This document shows positions 11,241-22,336 of a stretch of 64,000 nucleotides of DNA, piece after piece. This DNA is from Hydractinia symbiolongicarpus (Eukaryota > Cnidaria > Hydrozoa > Anthoathecata > Hydractiniidae): contig NC_079876.1 in assembly GCF_029227915.1 (NCBI RefSeq), positions 28,183,828 through 28,247,827 of the forward strand. The letters run 5' to 3'. A program made the position numbers and the translations under genes. Within the stretch, counting starts at the first letter, position 1. Every line of letters starts with the position of its first letter. The notes beneath the pieces were generated by a model. That model ran no database searches, was not told where the DNA came from, and saw nothing but the letters and a program-made list of their open reading frames with translations.

Positions 11241-12442
11241 ATGTCTGAAAGTCTACAATTGGAAGTTTTAGAATGTGAGATGGAAGAATTAAATGAGGAT
11301 GTTTTAATGGAACACAGTCTAGAGAGGAAAAGTAAGTAGCTACAATTTTTATTGTGTAACAATAGCATGCACTAAAATTCTTTTTGAATTTTAAATGTTT
11401 ATTATTTCTCAGGCTAGGAAATAATATAGAATCAGTATTAATATACATCTAAATATTATAATGATTCCAAATAAATCATGTTATGCGTGTTTAATTTGCG
11501 AATACTATTACAAAATCTACGTCAGATTAAATAGCTGCCAGTTTACACGACCTATTTGAATTTATTGAAAAATTAATAATATGTAGTATTCTTCATAGTT
11601 GCTGAACAAGACAAAGTCATAGCAAATTTAAAATTAATGTTGGAAAAATTAGAAGAGAAAACTAGGAAGGAAGGTATGTAGCTTAGATAATATGACAAGA
11701 TTATTTTTTTATTATTGTTAGTGTTATAATGGCTACTGTCATCATTTTTTTAGTTGAAGATCATAAACGTACAGTGTTAAGTTTAAAAGGAGAATTGAAG
11801 ACATTCAAAGAAAATCAAAGGAGTGGAAGTAATTTCTATTTACTATTTAACAATTTAAGGAATAAAGGATGCCACAAATAATAGTCTATGCCATACATTA
11901 ACAAGTAGAATTTTAGTTAAGTTTTTATTATTCAAATTTGTTTCAGTTAAATTATTAATTTAAAGGTTCACTTCTTTCTTTTAAAAATATCAGGCTGGGA
12001 TTTCAGATTAAAAACAATAGGTCTATTGTTTAGAACAATGGAGTACCTTATACCCTATAAATTTTAGCGCTTTTTCGCGCCAAATTCTTAAAAATACGCA
12101 AAAATTTATAACATTATTACGCACATATGGTTTGTGCGCCAAAATTAGTACGCCCGAAAATGCGATGAAAGTAGGGTGCGCCGAAATTAGTACGCGCCAA
12201 ATTTTATATCAATAAGGTAATAACAATTTTGACCAGCTGGTTAGAATTATGAAAAGGCAATACACTTTCAGACTTTAACAAGCATATTTTTTTCAGAAAA
12301 GGAAAATAAGGACACACAACTGTGGGAGAGGTACAAAGAGTATCGAAAAGAACACCCTGGCCCAAAAACTAAAAAGAAAAAGTCTTTTAACTTTTGGAGG
12401 CGCAATGGTTTCAGAGATACTGAAAAGTTTACAAATTATTGA
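11241..12442 (+). CDS. Small coiled-coil protein, four exons, all introns phase 1
   Basis: I join exons 11241-11331, 11599-11673, 11754-11828 and 12297-12442. Every intron has GT..AG ends (GTAAGT, GTATGT, GTAATT donors) and sits in phase 1, so exons 2 and 3 (75 bases each) can be skipped without a frame change. The joined frame encodes 128 residues with no stop. Residues 1-80 are Glu/Lys/Leu-rich heptads (for example LKLMLEKLEEK), predicted coiled coil. The C-terminal exon is basic, contains YRKEHPGPKTKKKK and SFNFW, and ends in NFTNY-like residues before TGA at 12440. I do not recognise a family. The YRK-x-x-PGP...KSFxF signature recurs in the micro-exon gene at 56299, so the two are probably related. 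The open spliced frame argues for a functional or recently functional gene. Confidence 0.6.
12000..12215. repeat. Short repeat inside intron 3, GCGCCAAAATTAGTACGC motif
   Basis: Within the last intron of the coiled-coil gene, a GC-richer patch carries repeated GCGCCAAA and AATTAGTACGC motifs (two close copies near 12137 and 12182, with a partial copy near 12076). It looks like a small non-autonomous insertion. No clear ends were found. Confidence 0.4.
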
Positions 12443-14079
12443 AAAAAAAAAGACAAAAAAAAAAAAATTAAAAAAAAATTGAAAAAAACAGAAAAAAAAC
12501 ACAAAACAGAAAAAAAACACAAAAATACAAGAACAAAGCAGCAGTGGCAAGTGTTCTGTCACTGTATCACACTGCTGTAATGTTATTATTATTGAGCAAC
12601 ACGTAAAATCGATAATACACGATATCACACGGTAACTTATTTTTTACATATTGAATCACGTGAAAACTGCGGGGTTTCACCATTGGTAGCATCGATATAA
12701 CTAATTAGTATTCGCTGATTAACCAAAAAATATCTTAGTCAAACATCAATCATTGGTCGATATTGGTTATTCGGAGTTTGATTCACAAGTGGATTAAAAG
12801 AAAGGCCATTTTATATGTGCAAACATTTAGTTTTTCGTTATCATTCCAAGGTGTTTCTAATAAAAATTTTACGTAAGAAAAGCCAATCCAGCAGATTGAA
12901 AGACAAGTAAATTAGTGGATATAAACTCAATAACACTGAATTGCGCATTTCTAGGTTTTTATTTAATTTGTTAAGGATTCTTTTTGGGGAAGAGAACTGT
13001 GTATCCCAAATTTGATGATAAATGATGATTGGCAAAGACCTACTTTAGTTTCGTCAGATTAGGCGTTTTATGGTCAATAATTCTTCCTCAAGATTGTAAC
13101 TTATTTGCCTCGTCAGAAAAGGATAAATTTTCCTACCTTCAAAAATTGTTTTTTTTGCTACCTCCTAAAAGTGGAAATCTATCCTTTTTGTTTAGCATTC
13201 AGAACAAGATCAAGATTGGTATCTTTGCAGTTGTGTAGTTGATAGAGTTCTGTGCTTGTACAAAACACACACGCAAATAAAATCAAACCAAATATCATAA
13301 TAAATTCAGCTTTTACGATGTATACATGTAGTTTATTCTTTAACACTTTACACATGCTTAAACTGGTCAGCTTTAGAAATATTGTATGAAGTGGTAATCA
13401 TAGAAGCTGAAGAAAGAAAAGAAAAAAACGCTGATTAAGACAATAAAGGTAACTTTATAACGTAGCACTTTCTGAGATTAACCAAGAGAAAATCTGGAAT
13501 GTCTTATACCTTCATACAAAAGAAGTAAAATATTTCGTAGCATACTGTTTGCTCGTACTTTCTTGCTGTGTGCGCAAATTAAAAATAACACAACTTTAGA
13601 TAATATTTGCACCAACAGCGACAGAAATTAACGAGAAGATTAGATATGAAAGTTTATAACGAGTTCAGCTTGTGAACACTGGTTTCACATATGACACATA
13701 ACAATCAATACAAACAAAAACTATAACTGTCGCGTTAATAGAAGTTTATTTCCCTCAAAACAAAACAATAAGGTTGATCACTATCAAAAGTTTATTTTGT
13801 CGAAAAATCAAGGTTAAAAAAAGCCTATCACATTGTAAAGTTTTAGTATTAAATTTTGATATTTATTGTTAAAATTGCAAAACCTCGAAAATTTCGAAGG
13901 TTTCTTCTAAAAAAGTAGCTCATTATTAATAAAATGATATTTGCGCAGTTGAAACGTCGAATAAAGAAGCAAAAATCTAGCTTTTTTGACAGCAAATAAA
14001 CAAATATACTATTAAAAACGTTGCCTTGGTAACATAAAAACGCAAGTAATTAAAAACAATAAAATATATTATCACCAAC
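12443..14079. other. Non-coding stretch
   Basis: No gene, RNA or ordered repeat is visible. It begins with A-runs (12440-12530) downstream of the coiled-coil gene stop. A minus-strand open frame over those A-runs is only the complement of the homopolymers. The remainder is AT-rich. Confidence 0.6.
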
Positions 14080-14605
14080 TTTCTGATTTCCTCGAAAAAG
14101 AATTTGGATTTCCAATTTGGATTTCGTCTAAACAGAACAACGGAGCTTGCATCCACTCTTTTTATTGACAACATCAGGCGTGAAGTAGATAATGGAAAAC
14201 TAGTGGGTTCCGATTTCATGGATCTTTCACGTGCCTTTGACACTATAAGTCATAGTCAACTTCTAAATAAACTCCAAGCATATCGTGTCAGAGATAATGA
14301 ACTGAAGTGGCTTACTAACTACCTATTTAACCGCACGCAACTCGTTGAAATCAACGGTATTCAATCTTTGGAGTAACCTGTTTATACTGGTGTCCCTCAA
14401 GGGTCGATATTGGGACCTTTGTTGTTTATCGTATTTTTTTAACGATATTGTAGACTGTCTGCATCACTCTAGAATTATTTTATATGCAGACGATGCAGTA
14501 ATTTATCATGCTCACAAGAATATCCACCTTATAGAAGAAAGCCTTAATGATGATTTCTTACGTATTGCAGACTTTCTCGATAAAAACGAACTTGTCAGAC
14601 GTATT
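14080..14605 (+). pseudogene. LINE reverse transcriptase fragment (CR1/Jockey-like)
   Basis: The central palm of a non-LTR reverse transcriptase is present. FQFGFRLNRTTELA corresponds to motif 2a, DLSRAFDTISH is motif A, VPQGSILGPLLFIVFF is motif B and LYADDAVIYH is motif C with the two catalytic Asp. A TAA and frame change near 14375 separate motifs A and B. The fragment is cut at both ends: it starts after LSDFLEKE and stops after DFLDKNELV, where the SWIM-containing gene begins. Most similar in this window to the RT at 31832-33378. Confidence 0.85.
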
Positions 14606-14951
14606 GTAAAAAGTCTACTGCAATAAAAAAACATTTCATACGTCGTGATCAATTTATTGAAGAAAATTTTCTTGACTCGACCAGCATGTATGCGAAACAC
14701 AGTGACTCATTATTTTTTTTGAAGGGCGTGGCAGCTGTTAGTTTAAAGAAAGCAAACAGATGGGAATTTTTAGTTTTAAAAAAAATCAAAAGTGAAATTC
14801 AATATGCCTATTGTCAATGCCCAGCTGGAAGTGTTGGAACATGCTCACATGCTTATGCTCTCATGAAAACTTTAGCTAAATGGGTGGTAGATAGACTATC
14901 AATGATTCCCGATGCAAAGCTTGTACCTCGAAACCTTGTGTTTGGAATGAG
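14606..14951 (+). pseudogene. SWIM zinc-finger N-terminal part of a YqaJ-type nuclease gene
   Basis: The frame runs from about 14615 (KKHFIRRDQF) through GVAAVSLKKANRW to the SWIM zinc finger YCQCPAGSVGTCSHAYALM (CxC...CxH), then IPDAKLVPRNLVFGM. SWIM fingers followed by YqaJ-family nuclease domains are a recurrent cnidarian arrangement. At 14951 the coding sequence is cut by a 616-base insertion (14952-15567). Joining 14951 to 15568 restores the frame (VFGM-R-QHSRDKMEKIP), so both parts were one gene. The upstream end abuts a truncated LINE, so the true start is lost. Confidence 0.75.
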
Positions 14952-15567
14952 AAAAAATAATTTACAAAGAGGTGGCAAGCCACCACAATGATGAACTCAA
15001 CCTGTTAGGTCCTTGGAAATAAGCTAGAAGTTGTACTCCTCTAGAAAAAATGCCTCTAAAAGCACAATTCTCCCTTTTACAAGGATTTAATTAAAAAATA
15101 TAAAAAAATAAAAAGGACACAACACATTTGAAAAGATGAACAGAACTTTAACCAAGTGCAGGTAGGTTTCGACCCATATGTCTGAACCTAAGTACCCTGG
15201 ATGTCTAGCTGGGTCACCTCGAAGAGATCCGCGGACGGTCATCAGCAGAAACTAGACATCCCTATCATCCTAAAGTAAACTTTGACCATTTTCTGTTCAA
15301 CTGTGCTATTCTTTGTTTTTAACTCAGGTAATAAGTGGAGTCGTTACTCTCCAAAGACAAGATCATATGTGATCAAACCCCCCTGCTAATGCTTTTTTTT
15401 AACTGGGGTAATAAGTGGAGTCGTCACACTCCAAAGACAAGACCTAGCATGATCAAACCCCCTTGCTAACTTAATTTTTATTTGATTTTGTTTTATTTTT
15501 GACTGGGGTAATAAGTGGAGTCGTCACTCTCCAAAGACAAGACTGAGTGTAGTCAAGCCCCCTTGCT
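14952..15567 (-). mobile_element. USP-LINE 3' UTR copy 1, inserted in the SWIM/YqaJ gene
   Basis: This 616-base insert is only the 3' UTR of the USP-bearing LINE family in antisense. Read on the minus strand it holds, in order: three tandem units of about 68 bases (plus-strand positions near 15502-15567, 15401-15470 and 15323-15392), the conserved hairpin with arms GGATGTCTAG/CTAGACATCC (15199-15261), an A/T-rich spacer, and the terminal hairpins ending in GTAAATTATTTT at 14952. It is 5'-truncated exactly at a unit border. Its insertion breaks the host gene frame without loss of bases. Confidence 0.85.
15321..15567 (-). repeat. 68-bp tandem unit of the USP-LINE 3' UTR (three copies)
   Basis: Each unit contains GGTAATAAGTGGAGTCGT then CTCTCCAAAGACAAGA and CCCCCTTGCT on the plus strand. 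Three copies occur here, two at 26630-26800, 27695-27855 and 38190-38365. The copy number differs between insertions, as expected for variable tandem units in LINE UTRs. Confidence 0.85.
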
Positions 15568-16760
15568 ACAACATTCTAGAGACAAAATGGAGAAAATACC
15601 TGTGATACCTGTGGTATTGACAATAAAGTCACCTAATGAAAAAAAAATTAAAATAGAGAAAAATAATGATACTAACTGTACACCGAAAGAAAAAAAGGAA
15701 TTGTTTCGTCCTTATACGAGTCACGTGTTTCTTCATATACTGCTCATGAGGATTTTACGTTCCCATTATCACACATGCAAAATACAAAAACCAACATTTG
15801 TGCCACAAAACTGATTAACCCAAATCCTGTTCACTTTAAACAAATTCAGTTTGGAAATGTACCATCAGGTTCATTTCTAAGCTACCAATGCCCTATGATG
15901 CCTCCTGATTTTAAGGTTTATTGTTCTATTCCTAATTCATCATCAGTATGTCAAGATGGTTTTAGTTTTCAACAGTATCCACCGGTTCCATTTCAGCAAG
16001 TACAAAATAATATTGACGAATATATACAAAAAATTCACATCGTTGAAATAAAAAAAATGCAAAAGCTTGAAACTATGCAAACAATGTTGAAAAAATCAAA
16101 TCAAGTACAAAAAACCAAGCTGATGATCCAAACTGGTTTGCGTATCGTAAAAATAGATTCACCGCCTCGTTATGCAACAAACTTGGAAAAACTGCACCAA
16201 AAACAGAAAGAGGGTCAAAAACTTTAGCTCGTAATATTGTAGCTGGTGACCCAGCAAAGCTTAATAAGATTGTAAAAATGAAAATGGCGTATGGGCGGTT
16301 TTATGAACCAATAGCAATTCAACATTATGAAAGATATATGACACTTCAAAACTTCAATATAACGGTTGAACAATGTGGCTTGGTCATTGACAGAGTTAAT
16401 TACGTGTTAGGTGCTACACCTGATGGCAAAGTAACCTGTGATGGTTCATTTGGCATACTAGAAGTAAAGTGTAGCGAACAGTATAAGGATATTGATCCGA
16501 AGACAATTTGTCACATATCACCTAATCCCTGTGTTGTTCTTGATAAAGATAGTGGCTTAATCAATATTAACAAGCAGGTTCAAATGCAGTTAGCTATCAC
16601 TTGTCGTACTTGGTGTGGTTTTGTATTTTACACATCCAAAGGTTTAGTGATCGATAGAGTTTTGTTTGATGAGAAATTTTGGGAACAATTGCAGAAAAAT
16701 ATTCTAGATTTCTATTTCAAGTACATGCTTCCGGAAATTGTTGCATGTGACCAAGATTGA
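15568..16760 (+). pseudogene. YqaJ-like (lambda-exonuclease fold) nuclease, C-terminal part
   Basis: After a low-complexity linker the frame reaches DDPNWFAYRKNRFTAS, then KMAYGRFYEPIAIQHYERYM, VLGATPDGKV and GILEVKC, and NKQVQMQLAIT. ATPDG and EVK are the Asp and Glu-x-Lys of the PD-(D/E)xK nuclease core; the Tyr-rich helix follows. TGA lies at 16758-16760. Two one-base frame changes, near 15720 and near 16110, break the reading frame. YqaJ-family exonucleases degrade one strand to prime single-strand annealing recombination; with a SWIM finger they occur in multicopy cnidarian elements. This copy is disrupted both by these shifts and by the insertion upstream. Confidence 0.8.
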
Positions 16761-16979
16761 GTTAGAATCAAGACACAATCATGTATTTACTGTATACATA
16801 CTATATGTGAACAATACATATTTTATATAACTTTTTTATTTAATATCCATAGCTTTGTGAAAAGCATTCGAAAAGCTAAAGTTTCTTTTTTTAAAGTTAT
16901 TCTCTCTTCAAGGTCTAACAGTGTAAGTCTATATATATATATATAAAATATATATATATAAAATATTAAAGTTTGTATC
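16761..16979. other. Short spacer with (TA)n microsatellite
   Basis: AT-rich spacer between the YqaJ gene and the convergent transposase gene; (TA)n tracts at 16930-16962. Nothing else is seen. Confidence 0.7.
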
Positions 16980-18450
16980 TTATTTTAAAATAGGCTCTTG
17001 AAAGTTAGTCAACATTGCACAAACTGATATTATTTTATTTAGTGACCCTAGCATATTTACTGGAATCACTCTATCAAAAATATGAAAACACTTTAGTCTT
17101 TGGATCATACGTTCGACATAAATTCTTTCTGTGGCTAATTGTTGACTACGAACATCTTCACTTTCTGTAAACTGATCACGCCCTTTTAGGAAAGACGGTA
17201 TAATGAGTTCCACACCCAATGGATGGACATAATCGGCTATTAAAAATCCACGGTCTGCCATTATTGCTTCGCCAGGTTCCCATAATTCTGGATACAAAAA
17301 ACCACTTTTGATAACAATGTTTTTGTCTGAAATACTTCCGGGATAAGATGAAGATACAAATGTGAAGCCACCACCAGGTGCAATTCCAACTTAAACTTTA
17401 ACAGTTGTGTTGACTTTTGTAATCCGAATACATGAGCTTATGTATTCTGATTACAAAAGTCAGTGAGGATGATACTGCTATTTTGAATTCGACACAGTCT
17501 ATGATGCAACGTACATTAGGAAATTTGGCCTTCATTGATACAGGAGATCCAAATTTTATATACATAAAATTTATCCAAGTTAATATCGTATTAGTTAACC
17601 TACCTTCTGATGCTTGAAAAAAACATGATAGGTGAAAAATATCAAAGTTTCGTCTTAGTCTCACCAATGTCAATAAGAAATTTTCTAATGGTGATAAAGT
17701 ACGATGTCTACCTCTTGATGAATCCCCCTTGATTTGTTGGTTGTTATATAATACAATGTTCTCGCCATTCTCACCAGCATTTAAAAATATTAATATTCCC
17801 CGGAAAATATCAACCGATGACAAACCAGTGTAGTGATTGCATCCTTGATCTGATAACAGCACTTGTTCAACAAATTTACATTTAACTGTACTTGTATTTG
17901 CTTTCAAGGTCTTATTTTCTTCTATTAACATAGAAATTTGCTTTTGTAAATCTGCTGATTTTTCTGTTTGAGTAGAAGAATCTATGGTAAAAAATTATCT
18001 TCAAATACATCCATTTCGGGTTCAGGTTGTGCAATTTCTGACACCGAAGTTCTGATTTTTTTCGTGGAGATGGTCGGTCAACTGGTGGCTTTCTCCTACT
18101 CGAATCATCTTTTACCATTGTCTCCAAAAGTACAGGTCTAGCACCCTTCTTTAGACGTCTCAAAGTACCGCCGGGAGGTCGAATAATGTCCGTTTTAGAA
18201 AAGTGTTTTTCACACAGAACAGTGTGGTTAGTTACACGAAAGTTGTCCTTTCCATCCACACGTTTGATTCTACTACACCACGCTTTTCTCTCACCAACAT
18301 CTTTTGGAAACGTGAAAAAACTTGTTGCTGTTGAAATACGTTCACCTTCAAACTCTACTAAACCAGTATTGTCACAACCCCAGGCTGCACATTGCTTTCC
18401 AAGACTTTTTGTTCTTTGTTTACGTTTTTTGACACACTATCCGCCATTGC
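16980..18450 (-). pseudogene. THAP-domain DDE_Tnp_4 transposase
   Basis: On the minus strand the protein starts with a THAP zinc finger: GKQCAAWGCDN, FFTFPKD, RKAWCSRIKR and HTVLCEKHF supply the C2CH ligands (18430-18190). A basic linker and a Leu/Lys helix follow. The catalytic half shows KFPNVRCIIDCVEFKI (first Asp), PGSISDKN (second Asp), IMADRGFLI, and RIYVERMIQRLKCF with the Glu. Lesions are a frame change just after the start region (near 18430), one near 17990, a stop in the VKV*VGIAPGG stretch near 17397 and a shift near 17410. THAP plus DDE_Tnp_4 is a known combination in PIF/Harbinger-like and related animal transposases. I could not identify terminal inverted repeats. Confidence 0.85.
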
Positions 18451-18529
18451 GATTTTTATTATGAAGAAAGTACACAACGGCTACCTCGTTTTCGTGTTAA
18501 CGCAATTACGTCATCGCGAATTTATGAAA

Positions 18530-18985
18530 AGAAGTATAGCATAAAGATTGCTGAGCATCACCACTTGATAGATACCTTATGGTAATGACCAGCCGCTGTT
18601 CCACTGATATCGATTCTCTCATATGAGTGTCTTCTCTTTGAATTACTGGACCAACCAACGACAACAGATGTTCGAATCGGTACGGTGACATGCGCCTACC
18701 TTAATAAAATTAACACCGATACCCTAATCGTGATATGCAAATACAACTGGCTGTAGGATCAGCGAACATAATTTTACCTAAAGAAATACTCTATGTCGGA
18801 AACTTTAATTTCTTGTAATAAACGATGGTATTCTCCAAGCTCTTTTCTTCTAAGAAATATTTCTCTGACCCAAAATCTTTTCCTTCTTTGCAATTTTGTT
18901 AGTGCTCTTCTTTCTAGGCTACGTTGTCTTCTTCCAAGTAACAATAACAACAAGACTTTTTTCGTTCTTTCTTTTTCATAACTCC
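18530..18985 (-). pseudogene. PIF/Harbinger transposase, 5' exons only
   Basis: Minus-strand coding from about 18985 gives RRKRFWVREIFLRRKELGEY and LLQEIKVSDIEYFFR, then a short intron (GTAAAA donor near 18783, AG acceptor near 18700), then RMSPYRFEHLLSLVGPVIQ, ISVEQRLVITIRYLSSG and DAQQSLCY. This is the N-terminal DNA-binding region of HARBI1-type transposases. It stops abruptly at about 18530, before the DDE core, next to the THAP transposase region, so it is truncated, probably by that insertion. Confidence 0.8.
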
Positions 18986-19714
18986 TTTTTGTTTTAGTTT
19001 CGGCTACAAAAGAGCTAACGATGAGCTGTTAATGAACATATCAGGTACATGTAGCTCAAAAATCGATGATGAAACATCTCTTGTTGAGGTCGGACGTATC
19101 TAAAACGCTCCGGTCTTGGCGCGCTAAGTCGAAGAAAGAAAAAAGAAGACTAGAGCTTGAAGAGCTCCTGCTTTGACAGCTAAGTCCTTTTTGATTCTTA
19201 CATATTGTACTGCCTTCTTTACTTCATTTATATCTTTTTATTTCTTTAATTTGTTGTTTTGTTAGTTTTTAAATTACTGTTTTTGTTACTAAATTGTTTT
19301 TTATCCCAGTCTGTTTATTTTATCCATCTATCATCTAATATGGTAGCTTTGCTGTGTTGTGGGTTCCTGCTGCTGCTTCTATTTAACATCCTAAGGAAAT
19401 GGGCTTGCCTCAGATCCTTCAAACATAGTTTTGGAAGAGCACAAAACCGTAAGATGATCTTCCTACGACTTAAAAATAACTTTACACAGGTAGGAAACCC
19501 CACATTTACGATAAAAGTGATTTTTGTGTTCGTTGTATTTTTGAGCAATACAAAGCTTTCGTTCAAAAGTAGTTCACCCAACAACAACGAAATTAGTCGA
19601 CTAGATAGGAGTTTCTTTTCTATCTCTTCACTTGATGCCTGCAATAGATTTTCTGAAAGTCAGCTCACTCTCCAATTAAAATTAATGGCTTTATCAACAA
19701 GTATTTCTATTTTT
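18986..19714. other. Non-coding stretch upstream of LINE-2
   Basis: T-rich sequence with overlapping open frames on both strands (19259-19717 plus, 19315-19644 minus) that show no family features. It may be the 5' UTR of the LINE that follows. Confidence 0.5.
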
Positions 19715-22035
19715 TAGCAATCTGCCTCAACCCAGGTCCTCTTAAGTATCCCTGTTCTTTATGCTTAAAACCTGTGGCAAAAACACACAAAGCACTTTCT
19801 TGTGACAAGTGTGGATTATGGGCTCATAAAAAATGTGAGCGTATTTCTGATAAAAAATATCAACATTTTATGAAGACTCCTAAAGATAAACTGTTTTTCG
19901 TTTGCAGTCCCTGTTTTTCTCGTAATTTGCCCTTTGCTAATGAGGAGTCATTTGGTGACGAAATTCCGGACAACATCAATTTTACTATTGATGAAAACTT
20001 TGATTTTGGGGCAATCAGAAATGGGAAGGGCTTAAAAATGGCCCATCTCAACATTAATGGTCTGTCATCCAACTAGACTATGTTAAATTTCTGCTACATC
20101 AAACAAAACTTGATGTATTCTCCATCTGTGAAATCAAAATTGATGACACCATCACTGACAATATCGTTAAAATTGATGGTTATGTTTGTTATAGGGATGA
20201 TCGGAATAGACGAGGTGGGGGAGTTCTGATTTTTGTTAATGAAAACTTCGATAGCCATGTTTTGAAACACCTTTACTTCGAAAATATTGAATCACTATGA
20301 GTGAAAGTGTGCCTGAAAAAAAACTAAACCTATTTACGTGTGTGGGGTTTACAGTCCACCTGGAGGTAGTGATTTCCAGAGTACCGAAAACCTGTGTACT
20401 CATTTTAAACAGTGTTTTAACAAGCTCATAAAAGAAAAAGAAGTTTTTATCTTGGGAGATTTTAACTGTAACATGCTTTCAAAATATGCTCTTTCCTCCA
20501 AAATAAAGGAATTATGCTCCACTCTTTTCCTAAAACAACATACTACGGAGCCAACTCGTGTTACTGAAAATAGTAGCACTCTTATAGACTTGATACTTTC
20601 TAACAGTTCTTGTATTTCTAAAACTAGTGTCATGGATTTGGGCATCAGTAATCACAATTTAGTTGATGTGAACAGAAAATTCAAAAGGCCAAAATTTGAA
20701 CCTAAAACATGCAAGGTTCGTAGCTACAAGAACTTTAGTGAAGATGCTTTTCTAAAGGACCTCAGGAATTTAGACTGGTCATATTTTAATAATTATGATG
20801 ACCTTGATGAAGCATGTGAGAAACTGAATAAAAATGTTAAAACAGTGGCTGACAAACATGCCCCTTTCAAAAGAGATAGATTTTTTGGCCGTGTTGAGGC
20901 ATGGGTTACTGATGAATTAATAATAGCCATCAAAGAAAGAGACTTCTTGAAACGGAAAGCATCAAGAACAAAATCCATCATAGACTGGAAAAGCTTTCAA
21001 ACAAAAAAGGAACCAGGTAATAGGTCTCAAAAATCGACTCAAAAACGAGTACTATAATGACGTTTAGCAGGACTTTTAAAAATGGCCAAAATAACTTTGG
21101 AAAACCATAAAAAATTTGTTCCTGATAAGTCAGGCAATACTACCTGGATAAAACGAGTAGACCAAAACGATGATACAGAAACTTCTCACCCCAAAAAAAA
21201 TTTCCAAAACATTCAATTCATTTTTTGTCAGTGTTGCCTGCCAAACGAGCCTCTAAATTTTCTGTTAGCGGACACAATTTTCGGTGGACTTGTTTTGAGA
21301 CCAAAAGTGTCGAAAAAATAATTAGTTCACTAAAACTTAATAAAGCTACAGGCTTGGGACGGAATTGGTTCACGACTGCTAAAAGCAGGTTCGTCAGTTT
21401 CAAGTATTTATTTATCAAGTCTTTTCAACAAATCTTTATTTACTGGTTATGTACCTAAATGTTGGAAGACTAAAAGGGTCTCGCCTATTTTTAAAAGTGG
21501 CAAAAAACAGATCCTACTAATTATCGGCCTATCTCCATTGTGCCTATTCCTATGAAAATTTTTGAAAAGTTAGTACATGAACAAATGTCTCATTTTATTT
21601 CTGAGCACAACTTCCTAAATGACAGACAGTCCGGATTTCGAAAACTCTTTTCCACAGAAACTGCAGTAGTCGATGTCTCTGATTTTATTCTTACTAAGCT
21701 CGACCAACATAACTTTGTTTGTGCTGTGCTCATTGACCTTAAAAAAGCTTTTGACACTGTTGATCATAAAATTTTGTTTAAAAAACTATGGAGTTTTGGC
21801 ATCAGAGATGCTGCCTTTGACTGGTTCCAGTCCTACTTAACGGGCCGAATGCAGCTGACTCTTGTAAACGACACAGGATCAGATCTGCTTCATGAAGACG
21901 CTTTTGGGGTGCCGCAGGGATCTGTTTTGGGGCCCCTGCTCTTTCTTTTGTATATCGATGACTAAAAATCTTTCATCGATTCCAACTACCACCATCTATA
22001 TGCAGATGATACAATAATTATTTCGTCTCAGTTAA
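19715..22035 (+). pseudogene. CR1/L2-like LINE, 5' part: PHD-like finger, endonuclease, RT
   Basis: The protein opens with ICLNPGPLKYPCSLC and SCDKCGLWAHKKC...FFVCSPC, a PHD-like zinc finger. The endonuclease follows (MAHLNINGL, FSICEIKIDD, RRGGGVLIF, FILGDFNCN, LGISNHNL), then a linker and the reverse transcriptase (NYRPISIVPI, SGFRKLFSTETA, IDLKKAFDTVDH, VPQGSVLGPLLFLLYIDD, YADDT at 21998-22012). Frame changes near 20067, 20310 and 21050, stops near 20299 and 21962, and a shift near 21500 mean no full protein. It is interrupted at 22035 by a Kolobok element and resumes at 24563. NPGP at the N-terminus recalls the 2A-like starts known from some CR1-type LINEs, but the preceding residues do not give a full 2A consensus. 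Confidence 0.88.
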
Positions 22036-22336
22036 AGGGGAAGTCCGGTCATTTTTCAAAATTTGTGTGTTGAATAAACACCATCGTGTTATTAATTTCT
22101 GCAAAATCTTTTTTAAAAATTCGTATTACAAATGATATAAATGTCTATCAAAGTTTAGGATTGTTACTGTTTTTTTTCAAACGACGCCATCTTTTTGTTG
22201 TTATCATCGAGGTCTGGGCTCTAATGTTTATCGTGACGTATTTTATGACAACAGCTTTCTGCACGCCGGAATACTTCAGTTGTCGATTACACCACTTCAA
22301 ACAAGTCATAAATGTACCATTGATTTTACTGTTATC

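Noticed and set aside
12293-12628. Minus-strand Phe-rich open frame
   Set aside because: It is the complement of the A-runs downstream of the coiled-coil gene's last exon.
15199-15261. Hammerhead ribozyme in the USP-LINE 3' UTR
   Set aside because: CUGAUGA is present on the sense strand, but no GAAA closes stem II in any of the four copies and no cleavage triplet is correctly placed. Kept only as a structured motif.
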